Position numbers and translations under genes: made by a program | Shown: in pieces, positions 7,004 through 13,935 of the stretch | How the letters are laid out: each line of letters opens with the position of its first letter | Numbering within the stretch: the stretch's first letter is position 1 | Assembly (NCBI GenBank): GCA_028708605.1 | Contig: JAQVYS010000015.1 | Span: forward strand, 1-33,689 | DNA: 33,689 nt | Direction: 5' to 3' | Origin: Bacillota bacterium | GTDB taxonomy: Bacteria > Bacillota > DTU065 | Notes under the pieces: generated by a model | Told to the model about the DNA's origin: nothing | The model's input: the letters and a program-made list of their open reading frames with translations, nothing else | The model's database searches: none

Positions 7004-8277
7004 TGGGTGATAGAAGTAAATTGGTTTTTCGTGAAATAGATGGGAATAACTGGCACCTTCGCCGCGAAAGTGGCGGAGGGGTTCTTATTATAAATGGAAG
7101 TAAATTAATACACCTAAACCAGAGTGCATTTGATTTTGTTTGGCATTATCTCAAGCTAAGAGCAAACGATCAAGCAACAGTTTTTCTAATGAAAATGAAA
7201 TACGGTTTGAGTATTAAGCAAACTAAAGAGGATTGGTTTAAATTAAAGAAGACTCTGTTTCTAGCTTCTGATAACTGCTGTGAAAGATCTGGAGTAGAGG
7301 TCTCAACAGGCCAAAAAGAGTTTGAAGCACCTCTTAGGGTGGACCTAGCATTAACATATCTATGTAATAATGATTGCTTTCATTGCTACGCAGGAGGTAG
7401 TCACCATAGTCTAGAGATGGACACTAATAAATGGAAAGCTGCAATCGACAAGCTTTGGGATTTTGGAGTTCCTCAAGTTGCCTTTACAGGAGGGGAATCC
7501 CTTTTAAGAGAAGACTTGCCAATTCTCATTCGTTATGCCAAAAACCGTGGTATGATAACTGGATTAATTACAAATGGCAGACTTCTTACAAACGCAAAAA
7601 CTAAGGAATTAGCAAGATCTGGCTTAGATTTTGTGCAGATTACTATTGAGTCTCATTTAGAGACTGTTCATAATAATATGGTTAGGGCAGAAGCCTTCGT
7701 TGAGACTTTAGACGGCATCAAAAATGCACTTAAGTCGTCTTTAAAAGTGACAACAAACACGACTATGACTGCATTAAATGCTGATTCAGTGCTTGATACT
7801 GTTTCGTTTTTATTGGAACTTGGAGTAAAACAAATAGGACTAAATGGTCTTATCCGCTCTAAAAGAGGGATCGATAAAGAAGGATTAAGCTTAAAGCAGC
7901 TAGAATTAATATTAGATCAAGCCAAAAATAGTTGCAATTCACATGGCGCAGAGCTTATTTGGTTTACCCCGACATGCTATAGGTATTTTAATCCTTTAAA
8001 AGAGGGTTTGGGTACAAAACGCTGCTCAGCAGCTTCCACAGTTTTAGCCATAGAACCAGATGGAAGAGTGATGCCGTGTCAATCTTATTTCAAAGGAATT
8101 GGTAACATTAACACTGATAGTATGTCTGATATCTGGCACCATCCACTTAGTAACTCAATTCGCAATCGCGATTGGTTAGATGAGGAGTGTAAAAACTGTA
8201 ATCACATTCTAGCTTGTGGCGGAGCATGTCCTTTAGAAAGTGGCTTAGATGCAACTATCAATAAAGGGCTAATTTGA
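7003..8277 (+). CDS. Radical SAM/SPASM peptide-modifying enzyme with N-terminal PqqD-like domain
   Basis: Cytosolic 424-residue enzyme. Residues about 1-90 look like a PqqD-type peptide-recognition domain (GGVLIINGSKLIHLNQSAFDF). The radical SAM core begins LTYLCNNDCFHCYAGG, with the CX3CX2C 4Fe-4S motif at Cys121, 125 and 128, and has the GGE motif at 163-165. The C-terminal SPASM region has Cys341-X12-G-X4-Cys359 and Cys396-X2-Cys399-X5-Cys405-X3-Cys409 for auxiliary clusters. The usual final seventh SPASM Cys is missing because the protein stops at residue 424. Start 7003 is chosen because its ATG overlaps the previous stop and GGAGG (6989-6993) lies within the preceding gene's tail codons. 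Such enzymes install thioether or C-C crosslinks in peptides. The Cys-Ala tail next door is the obvious target. Confidence 0.9.
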   Translation: MGDRSKLVFREIDGNNWHLRRESGGGVLIINGSKLIHLNQSAFDFVWHYLKLRANDQATVFLMKMKYGLSIKQTKEDWFKLKKTLFLASDNCCERSGVEVSTGQKEFEAPLRVDLALTYLCNNDCFHCYAGGSHHSLEMDTNKWKAAIDKLWDFGVPQVAFTGGESLLREDLPILIRYAKNRGMITGLITNGRLLTNAKTKELARSGLDFVQITIESHLETVHNNMVRAEAFVETLDGIKNALKSSLKVTTNTTMTALNADSVLDTVSFLLELGVKQIGLNGLIRSKRGIDKEGLSLKQLELILDQAKNSCNSHGAELIWFTPTCYRYFNPLKEGLGTKRCSAASTVLAIEPDGRVMPCQSYFKGIGNINTDSMSDIWHHPLSNSIRNRDWLDEECKNCNHILACGGACPLESGLDATINKGLI

Positions 8278-8333
8278 TATAAGTACATTTTTTGTAATAA
8301 GCTATTATAATTGGTTTTGGAGGCTATAAGGCG

Positions 8334-9227
8334 ATGAAAAAACTTTTTGCTTTAATAATACTACTATCGGCTTTAGTAATCGCTACAGCTGTATTTGCGG
8401 ACAACACAGCTAACACCGTTTTTAGTGAAGCAGTACAGACTTTGAATTTAATGGACGATGTTGTTATAACTAGCCCAGGTAGTCTTAAAACCTTACGGAT
8501 TATGGAAATAGATACTCCAGTCAAAATTAAGGGCTCTAAAAATGATTTTGTAACGATTAAGTTGCTTTCCTCAAAAAAAGGATCAGCTAGTTTAGATCTT
8601 GCATATGAGATTATGGGTGAAGAGATTTGGCTGGCTGTAGAAAAAGTGGTAAGAGAACTTTTCGAAGAAGATGTCATCGAAGAAAATTTACCTATAAGAG
8701 AAAATGATGATGGCGTCTCATTAGAGGATGAAGACAGAAAAAATGTCAATCTTCAAGAAGATAGCCTACAGGAATTATCTCTAGATTTTTGGGTTGAGAT
8801 ATCCATACCCACCCATATGAATGTTGTCTTAGGAGAAACAGTTAATAAAGGCAGTATAATTGGGGTTGCAGGTGTAGATATGAACGCAGGTATTGGCGAT
8901 TTTGTTCTTGAAAATATTACAGGCTTTGTCAGAATCCGAGATAACGCAGGAACTTTAAGGTTAAAGAATGTTACTGGTGATGTTTGGATAAGCGACAAAG
9001 GCGGTGCTATTTCAGTGGAAAATGTCACAGGCCTAGTTACAATCGACAGTGACGTAGGTTTAGCCCTTAGAGTTCAGGATGTAACCGGCGATGTCACTAT
9101 CTCATCTAAGCTTGGAGGTTCTGCAGAAGTTGCGAATGTAAAGGGAAATGTTTCAGTATTCTCAAGAGCCCCGATTAAGACAGCTTGCATTGGTATTACC
9201 GGGAACGTTATAGTTCCTGAAAATTAA
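8334..9227 (+). CDS. Secreted DUF4097-like repeat protein
   Basis: The 297-residue protein has a signal peptide (MKKLFALIILLSALVIATAVFA, then DN). An N-terminal beta-rich part follows, then a strongly acidic linker (residues about 105-145, rich in E/D/N). The C-terminal half is made of short repeats of the form N-[VI]-T-G-[DLF]-V-x-[IV]: ENITGFVRI, KNVTGDVWI, ENVTGLVTI, QDVTGDVTI, NVKGNVSV. This matches DUF4097-type right-handed beta-helix/adhesin-like proteins, whose biochemical role is poorly known. It lies 56 bases behind the radical SAM gene on the same strand, with GGAGG upstream of the ATG, and may share its transcript. It has no Cys tail. Confidence 0.75.
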   Translation: MKKLFALIILLSALVIATAVFADNTANTVFSEAVQTLNLMDDVVITSPGSLKTLRIMEIDTPVKIKGSKNDFVTIKLLSSKKGSASLDLAYEIMGEEIWLAVEKVVRELFEEDVIEENLPIRENDDGVSLEDEDRKNVNLQEDSLQELSLDFWVEISIPTHMNVVLGETVNKGSIIGVAGVDMNAGIGDFVLENITGFVRIRDNAGTLRLKNVTGDVWISDKGGAISVENVTGLVTIDSDVGLALRVQDVTGDVTISSKLGGSAEVANVKGNVSVFSRAPIKTACIGITGNVIVPEN

Positions 9228-9233
9228 TAGATT

Positions 9234-9265
9234 AAATATCCTGCTTAAAAGGCAGGATATTTGTG
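9234..9265 (+). terminator. Terminator after the DUF4097-like gene
   Basis: AAATATCCTGC (9234-9244) and GCAGGATATTT (9252-9262) form a perfect 11-bp stem seven bases after the stop codon, followed by a moderate T run. Confidence 0.75.
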
Positions 9266-9324
9266 TTATACGAAAAATATACATAATGAGGGAAAAATAT
9301 AAAATTGAGGGTGGAGGTAAATAA

Positions 9325-10122
9325 GTGAAAAACAAACTAGTTTTATTTATTATTTTTGTCTTAGTCCTTACATCTATTCATATCTATGCTGATGCGATAG
9401 AAGCTATAGTATTACTGCCAGATGGTAATCCTGCTCCATATGCAACCGTTACAGTTGGTGAAGATGCCTTGCAAGCAGACGGAAACGGTAAAGTAACTTT
9501 GGATGTCGGGGCAGACGTGAAGACAGTTACTGTAAAGTGGCTTGATTTAACTGCAGAATTACCTGTTTCAGAAAATCTTAAGTTTAGAAATAAAGTACTT
9601 TATGGTCCTCCTTATAGCAAAGACGACTTCTTAATTACCGGTCCTGATATTTGGGAAATAAAAGATACAGAAATTGTTACTACCGCAGATTCGGAATCAT
9701 CTATCTTCTACGAAGATGCTTTTGAAAACACAATCTTACGAGCAAAGTATACTCTTGATGATGCTGCGCAATGGTATTATATAAGGTTCTTTATTCGTCT
9801 ATATGACGCAGGATTTAACGGCTATAGTCTAAACTTTCCAGGTATCGGCGATGCCTACTATGCACGTTATGACGGTAACTGGGATCAGCATGTTGGTATG
9901 ACCTTCTTTAGGTTTAGGAGTAAAGTAAAAACAGAATACGAGTTTGTAATGTTTGCTAAGGATGAAAATATTACAGTATATCACCGCGAGACAGCAAACA
10001 AATACACTAAGGTTCTTGATATTAATGATAGTAGCCCTGATGCTTACTACGATGGTGGGTTTGCTATCATGAACAGTTTTCTCTCATGCAAAATAACAGA
10101 GCTTGGCTTATTTGCGTATTAA
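9325..10122 (+). CDS. Secreted protein of unknown function, paralogue of 25398-26219
   Basis: The 265-residue exported protein has a signal peptide ending about residue 22 (IHIYADA). Residues 25-75 resemble a carboxypeptidase-regulatory-like beta sandwich (VLLPDGNPAPYATVTVG). The remainder, from FLITGPDIWEIKDTE to the end, resembles a concanavalin/LamG-type beta sandwich of the sort seen in carbohydrate-binding or DUF1080-like proteins. It shares the order LLPDG-x-PAP-A-T-T-G, KWL-L-EIP-S, DFL-TGP-IWE, GFNGY-L, D-A-FDGG and IMNSF with the protein at 25398. No catalytic residues can be assigned. GTG start at 9325 after GTGGAGGT. Its own terminator follows, so it is monocistronic. Confidence 0.7.
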   Translation: MKNKLVLFIIFVLVLTSIHIYADAIEAIVLLPDGNPAPYATVTVGEDALQADGNGKVTLDVGADVKTVTVKWLDLTAELPVSENLKFRNKVLYGPPYSKDDFLITGPDIWEIKDTEIVTTADSESSIFYEDAFENTILRAKYTLDDAAQWYYIRFFIRLYDAGFNGYSLNFPGIGDAYYARYDGNWDQHVGMTFFRFRSKVKTEYEFVMFAKDENITVYHRETANKYTKVLDINDSSPDAYYDGGFAIMNSFLSCKITELGLFAY

Positions 10123-10181
10123 TTGGTCTGTTTAAATTAACCTAGGATTAACTACGTTAATTTGGGTTTATGAACATTGAA

Positions 10182-10224
10182 AAATCGGCATAGTCGAAAG
10201 GCACGGCTATGCTGATTTTTTGTT
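10182..10224 (+). terminator. Terminator of the secreted-protein gene
   Basis: AAATCGGCATAGTC (10182-10195) pairs with GGCTATGCTGATTT (10205-10218) over 14 bp, including two G-T wobbles, and is followed by TTTTGTTTT. Confidence 0.85.
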
Positions 10225-10442
10225 TTAAACTTTAAAGTGGAGATTGTAGTTAATAGCTTAAATGAACGATTTATGCCTTACAGCGTATATCATATATTTA
10301 ACAATATCTTTACACCTAATAAACTGTTATCGTACATAACTAGCTTCGAATTGAAAAAGAGAGAGAATTTGACTGCAAGTGTTACTTTTAAATGTGGATA
10401 TACGAAAATGGAATTGCAAAAAGAGCATGGAGAGAAGCGTTA
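10225..10442 (+). other. Stretch ahead of the DUF4003 pseudogene; doubtful 68-codon frame
   Basis: A GTG-initiated frame runs from 10237 to 10443 and ends in TAATG, overlapping the pseudogene start. It has no Shine-Dalgarno site, no recognisable domain and an irregular composition. I regard it as leader sequence or decayed DNA rather than a gene. Confidence 0.3.
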
Positions 10443-10948
10443 ATGAAGGAGCAAATAAGATCAAAAATAGAACTCTTCGCCGATAACTCACTTAGTTGGA
10501 GAAACTTCATTATGTTTTCTAACCAGCGTTTTTCTCAGCTGACGGTGTGCAAGCTTTGACTCAGGTTTTGGTTCTTGGTGGTACAAATGAAGAGATTAGA
10601 ACTCGTGTAATGGAACTATCTAGCAAATTCGGCCAGAAGGGCTTTAGATTTGACAGTCAGTAAACTTTGCCTACTCTTGGTGTGCTTGCACTACTTCCAG
10701 ATGAGACATATGTCCTTGTTGATGATGTGATAAAAGTATATAGGTTACTCCGGAACCAAAAGGGCTTCGAAAGATGGTCTGTAATGAAACAAGAGCTACT
10801 CGTGCTTTCGGCCTCACTGACGGCAGGAGGGTATATAGATAATGAGAAAACATATAGCCTACAAACCTCGTTATCGCCTAGTTTGATAGACATCATAGTT
10901 GCCGAGCATATAGCTAATTACCAAGCAGCTGTAACCACTTCATCTTAA
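10443..10948 (+). pseudogene. DUF4003 family gene, decayed (internal deletion, frameshift, stop)
   Basis: Three pieces of a DUF4003 protein lie in order. The start, MKEQIRSKIELFADNSLSWRN, is at 10443-10505 in one frame, with GGAGAGAAG upstream of the ATG. Near 10535 the reading shifts to another frame giving ADGVQALTQVLVLGGTNEE...KGFRFDSQ, which ends at an in-frame TAA (10662-10664). The same frame then continues PTLGVLALLPDETYVLVDDVIKVY...RWSVMKQELLVLSASL to a stop at 10948. Intact family members are about 300 residues or more. Here roughly 150 middle residues are missing. Function of the family is unknown. The last piece alone is open for 93 codons but lacks its N-terminal two thirds. Confidence 0.8.
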
Positions 10949-11237
10949 AATGTGTAAGCTTTTCTAGATTAGGATAGCTTTTGTTTGGTTGATTTCCTTA
11001 GTTAAGTAAACATAGACTAAGAATGAAATACCGATTTCTAGAATACTTACTCTTAACTTGGCTAGCCTTTTAGATATGGCTTTAGCGGTTTAATGCAGGT
11101 TTTTATTAGGCTTAAAGGGGTGTGGCGAGACGCTTTCTAGTTAGGCCTGCTAAATAGAGGAAAAAAAACACCTTAAGAGAAATAAGTATTACTAAATAAA
11201 AAGCTGTTTTATTAAAAGTTTCATGGTGGTGAAATAA
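10949..11237. other. Intergenic stretch, no gene recognised
   Basis: AT-rich DNA between the DUF4003 pseudogene and the 581-residue protein. A GC-richer patch at about 11095-11155, with GCAGG and CCTGC arms 45 bases apart, might fold, but no known RNA class was recognised. GGTGGTGA at 11224-11231 is the ribosome binding site of the next gene. Confidence 0.4.
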
Positions 11238-12983
11238 GTGTCTGATGCAATAGGTAGTACGCAGATCTTTTATATTTACGACACTGGGAAAAAGTGGTTT
11301 AAAAGAAATATACTTGATACTCGGCTTACGAGCGAGCACAGTCTTACAGAAGAAGACATCTACTGGCTAAATCAAGAGACGATCAGTTTAGAAGATGCCA
11401 AGGAATTTCTTTTAACAGCTTCTACATGGGCTGAGAGATTTGGCAGTGATTTTACGGTTAAAGCAGACGTTGAGCCTGCTCTTTCTGTGCGCCTACTTAA
11501 GGCAAGACCACACGCAAATCAAAATGAAGCCCCTCTAGAGATAGATATAAGATGGTATCTTTTGCCAGATTCCATCGAAGAGCTTTATTCGCCGTTAGGT
11601 TTTGTTATATGTAAAGGAGAGCTTGTGCGCGGAGTTTTTCCGAAATTCCTTAGAAAAGACCTTACCACTGACGGGAAAAAGCAGTTAGTTAAAGACAGAC
11701 TACAACAATTTTTAAGAGATGAATGGGAACTTCTACAACGCTTCTCAAAGACAGAAAATGTCTCTTTAGAGCCACTCTTAGTTCCTCTTAATAGCTGTAA
11801 ATTAATAGACAGTCCTCGTCTATCTGTGCAGATTGGAGATTATTCTTTTGAAGTAGATAAGCTACCTGAAGTTTATGACCGTTATGGTATTTTTGCTTTA
11901 GAGGATAAAGTATTCTATGGCGATCAGCTTTACAGCATAGGTCTTAGACCCTTTAAGAGTTTTTTTACCGGTACTAGCGCTTTAGAAACCAATCTAGAAA
12001 AAGAAGCAACTCCTACCGATGGAGTCTTCCGTGTCCTTAATCCAGGTTTTTGGTATAAAAGTATCTCTTTTAGACCAGCAGAAAACATGAGTGATGTTTT
12101 TTTAGCAGGGGAAAGAGACTTTACTTTTATTGCAGGTCAAGTAGAACATCAACCTACGACACATGAAAAAGCTTTAGCTGTGATTAAAGAACTCAAAGAG
12201 GCCGTAAGTATTGTAAGTCCAGATCACTCTTTCGATAATTATCGAAGGTGGCAAGAATCCTTTGTAAGTACAGGAGATACTGGGGGAAACCCTTTTTACT
12301 GCTTAATTTTTATGCAAGAGATATTAAATGAGTTATTTAAGAGTGACAAAGAAAATAAGTTTCAGATGTTCTGGAGGCTTTGGCAAACTGTAAGTAAAGC
12401 TGGTAGCAGAGAGCTAAAAGGGAGATTTATTGAGGCAGCAATAGACTGGTCGCTAATAGAACAACATTTTGGCATTTATGGGTATATGTCTACTTTGAAG
12501 AACGGTTATATGCATAATGCCCTGCTTTGGCAAGCCTTTTTACCTGAAAATCGCGACTATCTAGATACAGACCTCCTTTTTGAACTTGCTAACCAAAACT
12601 CTCGCCGAGGTGTTTTTGCTGAAAAACCGCAGTATAAAAGAGTTGTTTCTTTAGTCTTTGGTAAGATAGATGATTTTTACAGAGAAAAAACCGGAGCTCC
12701 ATTTTTTGCGAGTTTCCACCCAGACTATTTTGTTGTAAGAGCCTATATGCCTTACAAGGATCAGATTTACACAGGCTTTGTAAAGAAGCTGATGCTAGCA
12801 GAGCTTACGCCTTTAGTTTTTCATAAGCCATTAGTAAATTTTGCAGCAGCTGTTTTTTTAAGCATCAACAATTATCTAAAAGATGAAAATGAAGAGGATC
12901 TAGATACAGGCCTTCCTAAACCAATCGATGAAATAGTCCGAAAAACTGTGTCTGAGTTTCTAAAAGAAAACGCAGCTTTGTAG
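11238..12983 (+). CDS. Uncharacterised 581-residue soluble protein
   Basis: GTG start with GGTGGTGA six bases upstream. No signal peptide and no membrane segment, so it is probably cytosolic. No family recognised. The first half is mixed alpha/beta with many charged residues. The second half, from about residue 330, is helix-rich and aromatic-rich (for example GGNPFYCLIFMQEILNELF and FHPDYFVVRAYMPYKDQIY). No nucleotide-binding, protease or nuclease motif was seen. The next gene, a 127-residue membrane protein, starts ten bases later, so the two are almost certainly co-transcribed and may act together. Composition looks like that of neighbouring genes. Real gene: very likely. Function: unknown. 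Confidence 0.8.
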   Translation: MSDAIGSTQIFYIYDTGKKWFKRNILDTRLTSEHSLTEEDIYWLNQETISLEDAKEFLLTASTWAERFGSDFTVKADVEPALSVRLLKARPHANQNEAPLEIDIRWYLLPDSIEELYSPLGFVICKGELVRGVFPKFLRKDLTTDGKKQLVKDRLQQFLRDEWELLQRFSKTENVSLEPLLVPLNSCKLIDSPRLSVQIGDYSFEVDKLPEVYDRYGIFALEDKVFYGDQLYSIGLRPFKSFFTGTSALETNLEKEATPTDGVFRVLNPGFWYKSISFRPAENMSDVFLAGERDFTFIAGQVEHQPTTHEKALAVIKELKEAVSIVSPDHSFDNYRRWQESFVSTGDTGGNPFYCLIFMQEILNELFKSDKENKFQMFWRLWQTVSKAGSRELKGRFIEAAIDWSLIEQHFGIYGYMSTLKNGYMHNALLWQAFLPENRDYLDTDLLFELANQNSRRGVFAEKPQYKRVVSLVFGKIDDFYREKTGAPFFASFHPDYFVVRAYMPYKDQIYTGFVKKLMLAELTPLVFHKPLVNFAAAVFLSINNYLKDENEEDLDTGLPKPIDEIVRKTVSEFLKENAAL

Positions 12984-12993
12984 GGGGGGTTAA

Positions 12994-13377
12994 ATGAATA
13001 ACCACCAACTTCTAGGTGTTTTAGTACTGTTTTTACTTAGTGCTGTAGTCACCAATAAATTAAAGCAGCCTTTTTTGGGTATAATTTCGGGGTTTAGTTC
13101 GATTTTCTTTGGTGTATTTTTGTTTACAAAAGTTCCTGCGCTTAGCCTTGAAAAATCGGGTGACATTTGGGAGCTACAAATAGCGGAGTTTTCAATCTCA
13201 GATTATATCTGGCCTGTGATCTTTACCTTCACAGGAATTTTGATTTTAGTAACGAGTTTTATGTTTTATGCAATAAAGAAGTATCATAAACTAAATCAGA
13301 AAGAAATAGTTTTGGTTAAAGAAACTAAAGAACCGCTAGATAAAAAAGAAGCACCTGGAGAAAATAAGCCTAGTTAA
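12994..13377 (+). CDS. Small membrane protein (127 residues), partner of the 581-residue protein
   Basis: Three hydrophobic segments can be seen: residues 5-22 (LLGVLVLFLLSAVV), 27-47 (FLGIISGFSSIFFGVFLF) and 71-96 (DYIWPVIFTFTGILILVTSFMFYAI). A short charged cytosolic tail of about 30 residues rich in Lys/Glu follows. TAGGGGGGG precedes the ATG. Ten bases separate it from the upstream 581-residue gene, indicating an operon. No known domain. It may anchor or regulate its neighbour, but this is inference. Confidence 0.7.
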   Translation: MNNHQLLGVLVLFLLSAVVTNKLKQPFLGIISGFSSIFFGVFLFTKVPALSLEKSGDIWELQIAEFSISDYIWPVIFTFTGILILVTSFMFYAIKKYHKLNQKEIVLVKETKEPLDKKEAPGENKPS

Positions 13378-13452
13378 TCTTGATTTTTCCATTTCCAGTC
13401 TCCTACTTTTAGCACCAGTAGTGTTTGGGCATCTTAAAAGTGGAGGGTTGGT

Positions 13453-13623
13453 ATGATGGCAAAAAACAAAGATCATTACTTTGAAAAATACCTTCTCGAA
13501 CTAAATTCACTTGAGGAGTTAGAAGAGCTCTTAGAACGTGTTTATCCTGAAGAGAGAAGGAGAAAAACCTGCTTGCAAAACAGAATATCTGACCAGTATA
13601 TCGATTATAAGTATAAGGATTAG
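13453..13623 (+). CDS. Small charged protein, 56 residues
   Basis: Short open frame with a good Shine-Dalgarno site (GTGGAGGG at 13440-13447) before ATGATG at 13453. Residues 16-35 (ELNSLEELEELLERVYPEER) form a likely amphipathic helix or short coiled coil. The C-terminus is basic then tyrosine-rich (DQYIDYKYKD). A strong terminator begins eight bases after the stop, supporting a discrete transcription unit. There is no membrane segment. Function not recognised; it might be a small regulatory or protein-binding peptide. Confidence 0.65.
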   Translation: MMAKNKDHYFEKYLLELNSLEELEELLERVYPEERRRKTCLQNRISDQYIDYKYKD

Positions 13624-13631
13624 TAAAAAGA

Positions 13632-13665
13632 AAACTGTCGCTTAAAAAAACGCGGCAGTTTTTTT
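13632..13665 (+). terminator. Terminator of the 56-residue protein gene
   Basis: AAACTGTCGC (13632-13641) pairs with GCGGCAGTTT (13652-13661), including one wobble, followed by a run of seven T. Confidence 0.85.
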
Positions 13666-13699
13666 ACAAAGAGTTGCAAGTCTATTCTGTAGCAGAGTC

Positions 13700-13729
13700 T
13701 TGACAGAATTAATAGTAGTAGGCTATTTT
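13700..13729 (+). promoter_or_regulatory. Candidate promoter of a dead solute-binding-protein gene
   Basis: A perfect TTGACA (13700-13705) is followed at 18 bases by TATTTT (13724-13729), 21 bases ahead of the GTG of the pseudogene remnant. Confidence 0.45.
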
Positions 13730-13749
13730 AGATAGCAAGAGAAGTTGTA

Positions 13750-13857
13750 GTGAAGATAAAAGCATTTGTCTGACTTTTAGTTTTAATTCTTCTGTTTAGC
13801 GTTTGTAGCCTTGCATTAGAGATTAGTGTATGGGTCAAAAAGCAAAAAAGAGTCTGA
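13750..13857 (+). pseudogene. Remnant of a solute-binding-protein gene (signal peptide only)
   Basis: GTG at 13750 after GAGAAG begins MKIKAFV, then an in-frame TGA (13771-13773), then LLVLILLFSVCSLA and ALEISVWV before the frame stops at 13855-13857. The order signal peptide, Ala, E-I-x-V-W matches the start of the four intact solute-binding proteins here (for example ATEIEFWMV and AEKITVWMT). Everything after this N-terminal stub is gone. A consensus -35 box upstream supports a once-active gene. Confidence 0.6.
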
Positions 13858-13901
13858 GCATTTTTAAATCTATTACTACTAGTCTTTCTAAAAAACAAAA
13901 A

Positions 13902-13928
13902 AACGGAGACAAGAAAACTGTCTCCGTT
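13902..13928 (-). terminator. Terminator of the minus-strand solute-binding-protein gene
   Basis: AACGGAGACA (13902-13911) and TGTCTCCGTT (13919-13928) form a perfect 10-bp stem. On the minus strand it is followed by seven T and lies just past the stop of the gene ending at 13936. On the plus strand it is followed by GTTTTTTATTTT after four bases, so it may work both ways. Confidence 0.85.
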
Positions 13929-13935
13929 ATGTTTT

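Noticed and set aside
8324-8749. 141-codon minus-strand frame over the DUF4097-like gene
   Set aside because: It is antisense to a gene with clear signal peptide and repeats. Its Ser/Thr-rich translation is typical of a shadow frame.
10237-10443. 68-codon frame ahead of the DUF4003 pseudogene, ending in TAATG
   Set aside because: No ribosome binding site, no domain and unlikely composition. The overlap with the pseudogene ATG is probably chance.
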